The translations under genes were made by a program, and so were the position numbers. A stretch of 27,373 nt of DNA from a virus, in the IMG/VR virus record IMGVR_UViG_3300037882_001394, positions 1 through 27,373 of that record. One strand, written 5' to 3'. The first letter of the stretch is position 1; each line of letters starts with the position of its first letter. Under the pieces are notes generated by a model. That model was given only the letters and a program-made list of their open reading frames with translations. It was not told the DNA's origin and did no database searches. Of the stretch, positions 1 to 5,748 are shown one piece after another.

Positions 1-977
1 CAAGCATTCTCTCAGCTACTAATGATAAGGATATTAAATTTGGTATTAAGAGAGCTGGTAATTATGAGGGTGAGTTTCTGGTCTTTTCGGATGATTTCAC
101 GATTAGCGGCAATAGCTATGTTTTCAATCCATCCTTTAACACGGTTTCATTAAATGCCGCTTTAAATCATAACAGTCTCTCAGGTGATGACATTGCATCT
201 ATTACAGGAGGATTAGAGGTTACATGGTCAACAGACTCAGGAAGCACTTGGCAAACTGCAAACGCTATTAACGCTGTTATCACTCACGATTATATTAGTG
301 GTGATGAAGGAACACCAATGGAGATGCCTAACGCGGAGGATTGGCTATTAACTGCTTTAGATCCTCTTAGTGCTTCTATCCATCTTGCAGGTTCCACCAA
401 TCGCTTCTATTACATTGGCAATGGTGAGGAACTTACTGTAACTGCTGGAACCAATTCCAATGGTGTAAACGTATTAGGACAAGACGCTGGAAGTGGTGCT
501 AGTAGTGTTACCGATTCCAATTTCATTGGTAATAATGCTGGTTTAGCTGCTTCTTATGCCAGTAATTCAAACTTTTTCGGTGCTCATGCTGGTGCGGGTG
601 CTAATGCCACCAATTCAAATTTCATGGGATTTAACGCTGGCTTGGGTGCTACTAATGCAAATGATTCAATCTTTATCGGTGGTGCTGCTGGAAGTGGTGC
701 TATCGATGCTTATAATTCCATCTTCATTGGAAACTCTGCGGGTGGGGAAACAACGGGTAGTAGAAATATTATCATTGGAGATTATGCGAACGTAAACCCT
801 CTGTCATGCTCTAATTGCTTGGTTATAGGTAATGAAGCTGGAGCGGCTGTAAGCAATACCATTGCCCTAGGTTCTACATCATACCCATTCCTTACGGCGG
901 GTTCTGGAACATCCACAGGAAGTTTCTTAGTGGTGAGAATCAATGGTATTGATCGTAAGATCCAAATCTTTTCTTAA
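1..977 (+). CDS. tail fibre protein, 3' part (5' end outside window)
   Basis: The frame is open from base 3 and stops at 977, so the N-terminus lies outside the window. The first ~130 visible residues match the N-terminal domain of the gene at 26855-27373, so the two are paralogous fibre proteins. The C-terminal half is built of 16-17-residue repeats of the form SxFxGxxAGxGAxxAxN (about bases 471-842), a pattern expected to form a repetitive beta structure along a trimeric fibre. The last ~35 residues, ending in RINGIDRKIQIFS, look like a small terminal domain. Downstream come the lysis genes, as expected at the end of a tail module. Fibre role is inferred from composition, repeats and position; the receptor is unknown. 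An internal ATG at 318 is not the true start, because coding similarity to the paralogue continues upstream of it. Confidence 0.85.
   Translation, partial: SILSATNDKDIKFGIKRAGNYEGEFLVFSDDFTISGNSYVFNPSFNTVSLNAALNHNSLSGDDIASITGGLEVTWSTDSGSTWQTANAINAVITHDYISGDEGTPMEMPNAEDWLLTALDPLSASIHLAGSTNRFYYIGNGEELTVTAGTNSNGVNVLGQDAGSGASSVTDSNFIGNNAGLAASYASNSNFFGAHAGAGANATNSNFMGFNAGLGATNANDSIFIGGAAGSGAIDAYNSIFIGNSAGGETTGSRNIIIGDYANVNPLSCSNCLVIGNEAGAAVSNTIALGSTSYPFLTAGSGTSTGSFLVVRINGIDRKIQIFS
471..842 (+). repeat. in-frame 16-17-codon tandem repeats in tail fibre
   Basis: About six units with consensus SNFxGxxAGxGAxxAN follow one another in the translated fibre. The DNA is diverged between units, so these are old protein repeats rather than a fresh microsatellite. 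They probably set the length of a beta-helical shaft. Confidence 0.8.
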
Positions 978-987
978 TTGTCTCCCT

Positions 988-1176
988 ATGTTCGAATCAA
1001 TATACGCAAAATTATTCATTGGTTTCACTGCTCCTCTTGCTGGTGTTATGGTAAGCCTATCCAGCCACATTCCAGAATTGCAGGTAATATCAATCTGTAT
1101 CGGTGCGGTGGTTGGATTAATCGCTATGGCTAATGGTGCTATTGATCTTTGCAGGAAGGTTAGGAATAAGAAATAA
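988..1176 (+). CDS. holin-like small membrane protein (62 aa)
   Basis: This 62-residue protein has two hydrophobic segments (about residues 8-24 and 30-48), a short turn between them and a basic C-terminal tail (RKVRNKK). Size, topology and position just upstream of the endolysin are those of a class II holin, which forms membrane lesions that let the lysin reach the cell wall. I chose ATG 988 because it removes a polar extension that overlaps the fibre gene; an ATG at 943 in the same frame would overlap it by 35 bases. Function rests on topology and context, not on a recognised holin family. Confidence 0.7.
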   Translation: MFESIYAKLFIGFTAPLAGVMVSLSSHIPELQVISICIGAVVGLIAMANGAIDLCRKVRNKK

Positions 1177-1182
1177 TTTAAA

Positions 1183-1256
1183 TGCGGGCAGGTGGTCTAG
1201 TGACCATTCCAGTTTCATAAGCTGGAGAGGATGGCGCAAATCCATCGCCCGCAACC
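1183..1256 (+). tRNA. tRNA-like gene, anticodon CAT (Met or Ile2), with atypical D and T loops
   Basis: A cloverleaf can be drawn. The acceptor stem is 7 perfect pairs (1183-1189 with 1247-1253). The anticodon stem is 5 pairs (1209-1213 with 1221-1225) around the 7-base loop TTCATAA, giving anticodon CAT at 1216-1218. The T stem is 5 perfect pairs (1230-1234 with 1242-1246). Base 1254 serves as discriminator, followed by CC but not CCA. The D stem is weak (about 1192-1195 with 1204-1207), its loop lacks the usual GG, and the T loop is CGCAAAT instead of TTCRANT. The loss of both partners of the tRNA elbow suggests a real but unusual tRNA or a tRNA mimic. It overlaps the otherwise possible ATG at 1231 and so decides the next gene's start. 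Confidence 0.68.
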
Positions 1257-1263
1257 TTATAAT

Positions 1264-1644
1264 ATGAAGGAAGTTTTTCCAGATACAATCCATTTGTCTG
1301 ATGCTGGAATGATAGGTGGATCTAGGATTTTTAAACTGGAAAAGCCTTATAGGTTCTATTCCTCAAAAGGTCTTATAATAATCCCGGTAGGATTTATTAC
1401 AGATGGTGCCAGTATTCCAAAGGTGTTTCATAATATTCTGAATCCTTATGGTAAATATTTTGCCAGTGCTCTATGTCATGATTATTTTTATTCTCCATTA
1501 AATCAGCAATTCGCCCGTAAGGAATCCGATGATCTATTTTTAGAGGGAATGGAAGTCTTAGGAGTAAACTGGATTACAAGAAATGTGATCTATTACGCTG
1601 TAAGAGGATTTGGGTGGAGGTTCTACGATGGATTTAAAGACTGA
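1264..1644 (+). CDS. DUF1353 family protein of the lysis region
   Basis: The protein (126 aa) has the hallmarks of DUF1353: a DGASIPK motif, then ALCHDYFY with a conserved His-Asp, then a C-terminal AVRGFGW motif. DUF1353 proteins are common in phage lysis cassettes next to holin and endolysin; their biochemical role is unsettled. I chose ATG 1264, preceded by the TAAT spacing common in this genome, because an ATG at 1231 falls in the T arm of the tRNA-like gene. The end overlaps the start of the 29-codon membrane peptide at 1628. Confidence 0.8.
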   Translation: MKEVFPDTIHLSDAGMIGGSRIFKLEKPYRFYSSKGLIIIPVGFITDGASIPKVFHNILNPYGKYFASALCHDYFYSPLNQQFARKESDDLFLEGMEVLGVNWITRNVIYYAVRGFGWRFYDGFKD

Positions 1645-1717
1645 GAACTATTCCGGGTTCCTTCTAATGCTGCTTTGGGTGGTGTTCTGGTGCTGGTTAT
1701 TAATGCCAAGAGTTTGA
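1628..1717 (+). CDS. 29-residue membrane peptide, possible lysis accessory
   Basis: A short frame starts at ATG 1628 inside the end of the DUF1353 gene and stops at 1717, nine bases before the endolysin start. It encodes a charged N-terminus (MDLKTENYSG) followed by one strongly hydrophobic, Trp-rich segment (about residues 11-27). Tight packing between two lysis genes and the clean single-span topology argue that it is real; it could be a holin regulator or a minimal spanin-like peptide. No family is recognised. Confidence 0.5.
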   Translation: MDLKTENYSGFLLMLLWVVFWCWLLMPRV

Positions 1718-1726
1718 TTTAAGATT

Positions 1727-2341
1727 ATGAATGTAGAATTAGTAAAAGAAATACAGGAAGCGGTAGGAGTAACATCAGATGGCATTATAGGTAATGTAAC
1801 CCTTAACGCTATTGCTGATAAGCTAGGAATACCTCCCAAGGCTGTTAAAGTAGAACCTACTACAGACAATAAGGGAAAAAGTCTTATAAAGATCGCGGAG
1901 AGTCAGCTAGGAATATTCGAAACATCTAAGAACCATGGTGAAGGAATCGCGAAATATTGGACAGCTACCACCTATCCAGATGGATACGATAATAGGGAAC
2001 CTTATTGCGCTGCTGCTGTTTGTTGGATGGTAAGAGAAGCGGGTAAGTTTACAGACGCTACAAGACCTAAGACGGCTTCTGCATACGGATTTGAATCATG
2101 GGCAGAGAAGAACGGTTTAAAGCTGTCTAAGCATCCTTCTAGCGTTAAAGCGGGACAGATTGTCATATTTTCATTCTCACACATTGGAATCTGTGTGAAG
2201 GAAACAGACTTTAGAGGGAACTTTGAAACCATCGAAGCAAACACTTCACAGCAAGGGGTGACAGGTTCACAGAGGGATGGGGGGGGTGTGTGGAGACGTT
2301 CTAGGAATCTTTCCCTTGTCCGTTCCACTGTGACCATCTGA
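1727..2341 (+). CDS. endolysin: peptidoglycan-binding-like N-terminus plus CHAP/NlpC-P60-type domain
   Basis: This 204-aa protein should cleave peptidoglycan at the end of the lytic cycle. Residues 1-35 (LVKEIQEAVGVTSDGIIGN) resemble the first half of a peptidoglycan-binding repeat with its DGIIG turn. Residues 50-200 look like the CHAP-type hydrolase known from phage lysins: probable nucleophile C94 in EPYCAAAVCW, H152 in SHIGIC, and E170 or N172 as third residue. There is no signal peptide, so release would need the holin-like protein upstream. A run of eight G's at about 2279-2286 lies in the codons for the DGGG segment; the residues after it still look family-like, so the frame is probably intact. 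Confidence 0.82.
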   Translation: MNVELVKEIQEAVGVTSDGIIGNVTLNAIADKLGIPPKAVKVEPTTDNKGKSLIKIAESQLGIFETSKNHGEGIAKYWTATTYPDGYDNREPYCAAAVCWMVREAGKFTDATRPKTASAYGFESWAEKNGLKLSKHPSSVKAGQIVIFSFSHIGICVKETDFRGNFETIEANTSQQGVTGSQRDGGGVWRRSRNLSLVRSTVTI

Positions 2342-2394
2342 GACGCTTCAAGCGATTCCTTGGAGACTTTGCCGCATGGAATCGGTTGGGAAGC

Positions 2395-2414
2395 TTCTAG
2401 GGTGGTCCTAGGAG
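2395..2414 (+). repeat. dispersed 20-bp CTAGG element, copy 1
   Basis: TTCTAGGG-N4-CCTAGGAG matches 4581-4600 at 17 of 20 bases. Both copies are non-coding, one beside attP and the other upstream of the zinc-ribbon gene at 4667. The core CTAGG...CCTAG is an inverted repeat, so it could be an operator. Confidence 0.45.
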
Positions 2415-2446
2415 TGATTTCAGGAAGGAAACGGGGTGGGTGTTCC

Positions 2447-2472
2447 ATCGTTACCTAAAAATTACCTAAAAA
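2447..2472 (+). repeat. left arm-type integrase sites (tandem TTACCTAAAAA)
   Basis: Two perfect 11-bp tandem copies of TTACCTAAAAA (2451-2461, 2462-2472). With bases 2447-2456 this reads ATCGTTACCT, the reverse complement of the right-arm unit AGGTAACGAT. Probable binding sites for the integrase N-terminal domain. Confidence 0.65.
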
Positions 2473-2586
2473 TTGGCTTGTGAGAAATCAGCGGGGAATC
2501 CAGTTTCCGCCCGTCTCTGCTTGTCTTTTCCGGGTAACGCCAGAATGGAAAAGGTAGAAATAAGGTAATTACCTTTCTGAAACCAG

Positions 2587-2606
2587 TTGGAAATTCGCTG
2601 TAAGTA
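2587..2606 (+). promoter_or_regulatory. promoter-like element before the tRNA-Thr half gene
   Basis: TTGGAA-ATTCGC-TGTAAG-TA matches the late-gene element at 22213-22232 (TTGACA-ATTCGC-TATAAG-TA) at 17 of 20 positions with the same 6-base spacing. It lies about 20 bases before the tRNA 5' end. Because it precedes an RNA gene, it argues for a transcription signal rather than a translation signal. Confidence 0.55.
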
Positions 2607-2625
2607 GTTGATTTTTAACACCTTA

Positions 2626-2666
2626 GCCGGTTTAGCTCAGTGGTAGAGCAACTGATTTGTAATCAG
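2626..2666 (+). tRNA. 5' half of a tRNA-Thr(TGT) gene: attP core
   Basis: The sequence begins GCCGGTTTAGCTCAGTGG, has a D stem GCTC/GAGC, and continues through an anticodon arm CTGAT-TTGT-AATCAG with anticodon TGT. Homology to tRNA stops at about 2666, so variable region, T arm and 3' acceptor strand are absent. It cannot be a working tRNA alone. On integration at the anticodon arm the phage-borne 5' half would be joined to the host 3' half, rebuilding the gene behind phage-supplied upstream DNA. Confidence 0.78.
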
Positions 2667-2758
2667 ATTTTTGGCCTTTTCCCTGTTAAGTTCGTTAGGA
2701 AATACCATTGATTTTCAACGATTTGCGCTCCACTCCGCTCGTCTCCACTTTTTAAAAA

Positions 2759-2782
2759 AGGTAACGATTTAGGTAACGATTT
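2759..2782 (+). repeat. right arm-type integrase sites (tandem AGGTAACGATTT)
   Basis: Two perfect adjacent 12-bp copies of AGGTAACGATTT (2759-2770, 2771-2782), inverted relative to the left-arm sites across the tRNA core. Probable integrase arm-binding sites. Confidence 0.65.
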
Positions 2783-2832
2783 CCCGTTAGGGTATCTGAT
2801 AGGCTAACGGAATCGGGGAATTCCGCTTGACG

Positions 2833-2864
2833 GGTTCAACTGATTCCAGTAAATCAGTTGAACC
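2833..2864 (+). promoter_or_regulatory. 13-bp perfect inverted repeat abutting the integrase start codon
   Basis: GGTTCAACTGATT (2833-2845) and AATCAGTTGAACC (2852-2864) are perfect complements around a 6-base loop, and the right arm ends at the base before ATG 2865. The inner part, CAACTGATT...AATCAG, is the same as the tRNA anticodon arm in the attP core. It may be an integrase-binding operator for autoregulation or an RNA hairpin that controls translation. Confidence 0.7.
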
Positions 2865-4034
2865 ATGAAACTTACCGAACGGAAGAGCAAGACGGGTTCA
2901 AACTTCTACCTTAAAAAGACCATTAACGGGAAACAGGAACAGATTCCACTTGGATCTGATAAAGCTGTAGCCAAGTCCCGCGCAAATCGTTTCATTCTTA
3001 CGATGGATGAAAACGGAGTCGATGCCGCTTACATGGAGCTTAACGGAGGAACACCATTAAAAAAGGGTTCCCCCACTTATGAACAGATGGAGACACTTTA
3101 TAAGGAATACCTAGGCCAGAGTGTGAAAGCTTTAAAGGATAAGACGGTTTATGATAACCTATCCGCTCTTAAACGGATAATGACAGCTTGTAATGTAAAA
3201 ACCATTGCCGAACTAGATCAGCAAAAAATTAGAGGTTTAATGCTACCTCTTAAACCAACAGAAGCACAAAGGCGCGGATTTGCTTCTACTGTAAGATGCG
3301 CTAAAAGTATCTTTAAGGCTAAAGCTTTGGATTTCTATAAGACAAAGGGTAAAAATATTATTAACCCATTGGATAAGGTGGAAATCTCAGCACCTAAAAT
3401 TGAAAGTTACACACCATTGGCAGGAAACCTAAGAGATAAGATCAGGAAGGATTGCCTTACCCTGCCACCATGCGAAGCGATGATTGTAATCCTTTCAATG
3501 GAATTCGGGTTAAGACGTTCGGAAATTGAATATTGCGAAACCGGGTGGTTTAGTGAACAGGAAGAAATGGTTTATTTGTCCGTTCAAGATACAGAGTTTT
3601 TCAAACCTAAGACAGATGAGAAAAGGGTATTTCCAGTCTCCAAGGATGTTTATGAGGAATTGATTGCACTTAGAAAGAAGACCAATCCCAAAGGAAACTT
3701 CTTTGTTTATGTGGATGCCTCTGGTGATACTGGAAGATTATGGAGACGTTTCGGCAATGTGAATAAGTGGTTAAAGAAGCAAGGTGTTACTGCTACCCGT
3801 CCCATTCAATCCATGAGGAAAGAAGCAGGATCTAAGATTGCACAAGAAAACGGAATATTTGAAGCACAAAGGGTATTAGGTCACTCCTCGCCAGTCATGA
3901 CGAGCAAGGTTTATGCAGGTCTTACCAATATTCAAACGGTAGGAGGTAACAAGCCTAAGAAGACTCCAGAGGAAACTTTCGCGGAGTCTTTAGGAATTAC
4001 AGTGGAAGAACTTCGGAAACGTCTTGCAGTTTAA
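2865..4034 (+). CDS. int: tyrosine recombinase, phage integrase
   Basis: This 389-aa protein catalyses site-specific recombination between attP and the host tRNA-Thr gene. Residues 1-60 are a basic arm-binding-type domain, about 70-165 a SAM-like core-binding domain, and 185-355 the catalytic domain. Visible active-site residues are R217 (in GLRRSEIE), a lysine in the beta-hairpin FFKPKTDEK (about 247-253), R318 in QSMRK, H340 in LGHSS and the nucleophile Y350 in KVYAG. The box II HxxR motif reads Q315-S-M-R318, so the usual His is replaced by Gln. The start codon directly follows a 13-bp inverted repeat, and a strong terminator follows the stop. Confidence 0.93.
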   Translation: MKLTERKSKTGSNFYLKKTINGKQEQIPLGSDKAVAKSRANRFILTMDENGVDAAYMELNGGTPLKKGSPTYEQMETLYKEYLGQSVKALKDKTVYDNLSALKRIMTACNVKTIAELDQQKIRGLMLPLKPTEAQRRGFASTVRCAKSIFKAKALDFYKTKGKNIINPLDKVEISAPKIESYTPLAGNLRDKIRKDCLTLPPCEAMIVILSMEFGLRRSEIEYCETGWFSEQEEMVYLSVQDTEFFKPKTDEKRVFPVSKDVYEELIALRKKTNPKGNFFVYVDASGDTGRLWRRFGNVNKWLKKQGVTATRPIQSMRKEAGSKIAQENGIFEAQRVLGHSSPVMTSKVYAGLTNIQTVGGNKPKKTPEETFAESLGITVEELRKRLAV

Positions 4035-4053
4035 TCGAGCCATAAAGGCACAA

Positions 4054-4086
4054 GAAAGGGGTAGGATTGATTTCCTACCCCTTTTC
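4054..4086 (+). terminator. intrinsic terminator after integrase
   Basis: A 12-bp stem (4055-4066 with 4073-4084, GGGGTAGGA/TCCTACCCC core) is flanked by A's and T's and followed by CTGTGTCT. It lies between convergent genes (integrase and the excisionase-like gene) and could work in both directions. Confidence 0.88.
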
Positions 4087-4128
4087 TGTGTCTGGATGTT
4101 TCAAGCGTCTCCTACCCACCTTACAGAC

Positions 4129-4344
4129 TTAAAGAACCTCAACAGACAAATTATCAAGCATTGCCTTTGTGTATCTGTAACCTTTCAGCTTCTTACCTGC
4201 AATTTTAACGATGGGTTTAAGCTCTCCGTGTTTCTGTAAATCCCAGATTATAGCCTTAGACAAACCGGAGTAGTTTACAGCCTGTTCAATCGTCATATAA
4301 AGCGGGGTAGTGTTATCATCTATTATTTTCGTTCTCTTATTCAT
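4129..4344 (-). CDS. excisionase-like MerR/HTH_17 DNA-binding protein
   Basis: The 71-aa protein contains a compact winged-HTH of the excisionase/HTH_17 type: MTIEQAVNYSGLSKAIIWDL is helix-turn-helix, then a basic wing (KIAGKKLKGYRYTKAML). Such small proteins next to a tyrosine integrase usually act as recombination directionality factors that bend attR/attP DNA and drive excision. It is convergent with the integrase gene, unlike the common tandem arrangement. It is read from a long GC-rich structured leader (4348-4469), with one arm of a 14-bp inverted repeat only 5 bases upstream of its start. It could instead be a transcriptional regulator of lysogeny. Confidence 0.65.
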   Translation of the reverse strand: MNKRTKIIDDNTTPLYMTIEQAVNYSGLSKAIIWDLQKHGELKPIVKIAGKKLKGYRYTKAMLDNLSVEVL

Positions 4345-4347
4345 GGA

Positions 4348-4469
4348 GCAACCCGCCCGCTTTACTGGAGGGATTGCCTAAAAATCCGATTATCCACACA
4401 AGTTCCAGATTGCAACCCACCCGCCGCCACTTTCTCGAAAAAAGTCCCGCGAAAAAGCGGGCGGGTTTG
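4348..4469 (-). repeat. three-arm GC-rich inverted repeat in the xis-like leader
   Basis: Read on the minus strand, one arm (4467-4454) can pair locally (GCGGG), with 4424-4412 (one G-U), or perfectly over 14 bp with 4363-4350, which ends 5 bases before the excisionase-like ATG. These pairings exclude one another, as in an attenuator or translation switch. Confidence 0.5.
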
Positions 4470-4580
4470 TTAAAAATTGTATGTAACCTCTCGTTTCCGA
4501 TCTTCCTAAGAGAATCCACCCTAGGAGCACCTGTAACCCTTCCAAGGGTGATTCTCCTACCTAGAAACCGTTCAAATCGA

Positions 4581-4600
4581 TTCTAGGGGCATCCTAGGAG
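4581..4600 (+). repeat. dispersed 20-bp CTAGG element, copy 2
   Basis: Matches 2395-2414 at 17 of 20 bases. The reverse complement of the overlapping stretch 4573-4597 also resembles 8999-9020 (AGGATGCCC(C)TAGAATCGAT). Confidence 0.45.
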
Positions 4601-4666
4601 CAAGAATGACGCTTTAAACGAAAAAGCTGTTGACCGTTTCCACCTTATCCCGATGATTCCGCCCGT

Positions 4667-5218
4667 ATGGCTAAGAAAAAAATACCAATAGCATCAGTCA
4701 GAAAAGCATTGCTTAAAAACCCTCCATCCAATGTGACGATCATTGATCCTGAAACAGACGAAGTAACCACCACATCAGACACCACCACAAAAAGTATGAG
4801 CTTTATCCCACTAAACAAAAAAGGCGAACCAATCCCACAAAGCAAAGGAACCGGAAGAAAGCAATGCCCTTCATGCGGTTGCTTCATTGCTCCGGTTGCG
4901 GCTGTCTGTCCTAACCCATCTTGCAAACATATTTTCGTTAAAGGTGAGAAACCAGTCAAAGGAACCCGAACACCTAAGACACCAGCAATCGAGCAAGCAG
5001 AGAATCCCAAGGTTTCACTACTAAAGGTTCTTAAATCGCGTGGTTTTGAAGTATCAGGAACAAGAGACATATTTGATCCTACTGCGGAAATTCAATATTC
5101 CACCGAAAAGGCTATTGCTCCAATCCTTGATTTTGTCCCTTCCTTTAATCGGAATGGAAAATTTGAATTATCTTTAGATGACATGCTTACCATCTTGAAA
5201 TTGCCACTAAGTAAGTAA
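4667..5218 (+). CDS. zinc-ribbon protein of unknown function (183 aa)
   Basis: The N-terminal ~60 residues are polar and Thr-rich, with a basic start (MAKKKI). A four-cysteine zinc ribbon follows: C67-x2-C70 (plus C72) and C81-x4-C86, in CPSCGCFIAP...CPNPSCKHIF. The C-terminal ~90 residues are mixed and have no family I recognise; they contain a short alpha/beta stretch with VLKSRGFEVSGTRDIFD. Zinc ribbons of this kind usually bind nucleic acid or other proteins. ATG 4667 is the only good start and lacks a Shine-Dalgarno sequence. It heads a two-gene plus-strand unit that ends at the terminator at 5699. Confidence 0.65.
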   Translation: MAKKKIPIASVRKALLKNPPSNVTIIDPETDEVTTTSDTTTKSMSFIPLNKKGEPIPQSKGTGRKQCPSCGCFIAPVAAVCPNPSCKHIFVKGEKPVKGTRTPKTPAIEQAENPKVSLLKVLKSRGFEVSGTRDIFDPTAEIQYSTEKAIAPILDFVPSFNRNGKFELSLDDMLTILKLPLSK

Positions 5219-5254
5219 TCCCATCGATTAAAACCGCAAAACAATATAGAACCA

Positions 5255-5677
5255 ATGAACGACAAACCAATTAACCCGGCTGATTTTGTAACTGATGATA
5301 TATCCTTGGAAGATGCCAAGGCATTCTTTGAAACAGCGGGAAATTTTGAAATTGATGAATTTAATGATGCCAAGAGGTTCAAGGCTACTGGAGTTCAACC
5401 AGAGCCGGAGAATGATGAATCATTGACTGTATATTATCGACTGTCTGAGGATACCCCGCCATTTGATGTTATCGTGATTACTGACGATAGCACTTACTCC
5501 AATGAAAATCCCGGTCAAATTTGTATTGATATGTTCAACACCACTGGAACCTATAAGGACACCAAGAGAATCCTTATTGATAGAAAGCCTAAGACCACTC
5601 CACAGACCGCGCCAACAATGACAACCACTCAACCACCAAACTTTCCCAAAGGTGGTAGGGATCATCTGAGGTTCTGA
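5255..5677 (+). CDS. hypothetical acidic protein (140 aa)
   Basis: Not recognised. The protein is acidic through about residue 100, with DDISLEDAKAFFETAGNFEIDEF near the N-terminus and a beta-rich middle (LTVYYRLSEDTPPFDVIVITDD). The C-terminus is a low-complexity Thr/Gln/Pro tail (KTTPQTAPTMTTTQPP) ending in basic residues, probably disordered. It sits 36 bases downstream of the zinc-ribbon gene and just before a strong terminator, so the two are probably co-transcribed. No signal peptide or membrane span. Confidence 0.6.
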   Translation: MNDKPINPADFVTDDISLEDAKAFFETAGNFEIDEFNDAKRFKATGVQPEPENDESLTVYYRLSEDTPPFDVIVITDDSTYSNENPGQICIDMFNTTGTYKDTKRILIDRKPKTTPQTAPTMTTTQPPNFPKGGRDHLRF

Positions 5678-5698
5678 TACAGTAACCACCTGAAACAA

Positions 5699-5731
5699 GA
5701 AAGCCCGTAGATTGATTTCTACGGGCTTTTC
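5699..5731. terminator. bidirectional intrinsic terminator between convergent operons
   Basis: Stem AAAGCCCGTAGA/TCTACGGGCTTT (5700-5711 with 5718-5729) with T's on the right and A/G on the left. It separates the plus genes 4667-5677 from the minus operon 7994-5749. TCCGTGTCTAT follows the T tract, as at other terminators here. Confidence 0.87.
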
Positions 5732-5748
5732 CGTGTCTATATGACTTG

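Larger units (their letters stand above)
2342..2864 (+). other. attP region of the integrase (non-coding)
   Basis: This 523-base stretch has no convincing gene. It holds, in order: a CTAGG element (2395-2414); left arm-type repeats (2447-2472); further GGTAA motifs at 2533-2539 and 2563-2574; the 5' half of a tRNA-Thr gene (2626-2666); right arm-type repeats (2759-2782); a 7-bp inverted repeat (2784-2790 with 2804-2810); and a 13-bp inverted repeat touching the integrase start. The layout of a core between sets of GGTAAC-type arm sites, next to a tyrosine integrase, is that of a phage attP. Phage genes lie on both sides, so the site is not split into attL and attR. Confidence 0.75.
4345..4666. 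other. non-coding control region with GC-rich and CTAGG inverted repeats
   Basis: No credible gene is seen. At 4350-4363 and 4454-4467 lies a perfect 14-bp inverted repeat (AACCCGCCCGCTTT). A third related arm (GCAACCCACCCGC) is at 4412-4424, and a local hairpin CCCGC-GAAAAA-GCGGG at 4446-4461. Further right are a bulged 11-bp stem (4510-4521 with 4546-4556), a 7-bp inverted repeat (4560-4566 with 4581-4587) and the second copy of the 20-bp CTAGG element (4581-4600). The stretch separates the divergent xis-like gene and the gene at 4667, so it should hold both promoters. TTGACC at 4630-4635 is a possible -35 for the rightward one. Confidence 0.55.

Noticed and set aside
1231-1263. ATG 1231 as start of the DUF1353 gene
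   Set aside because: It lies in the T arm of the tRNA-like gene; ATG 1264 keeps the whole conserved domain.
2279-2286. G8 run as a frameshift in the endolysin
   Set aside because: Sequence after the run still reads like the family C-terminus and stops sensibly, so the frame seems intact.
2002-2448. 148-codon minus-strand open frame opposite the endolysin
   Set aside because: Antisense to a clear CHAP-type endolysin, and it runs into the attP arm repeats; composition is not protein-like.
4337-4519. 60-codon minus-strand open frame upstream of the excisionase-like gene
   Set aside because: Overlaps the structured GC-rich leader and the next start; Trp/Arg-rich sequence looks like translated inverted repeats. 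The plus-strand frame 4374-4586 is rejected for the same reason.
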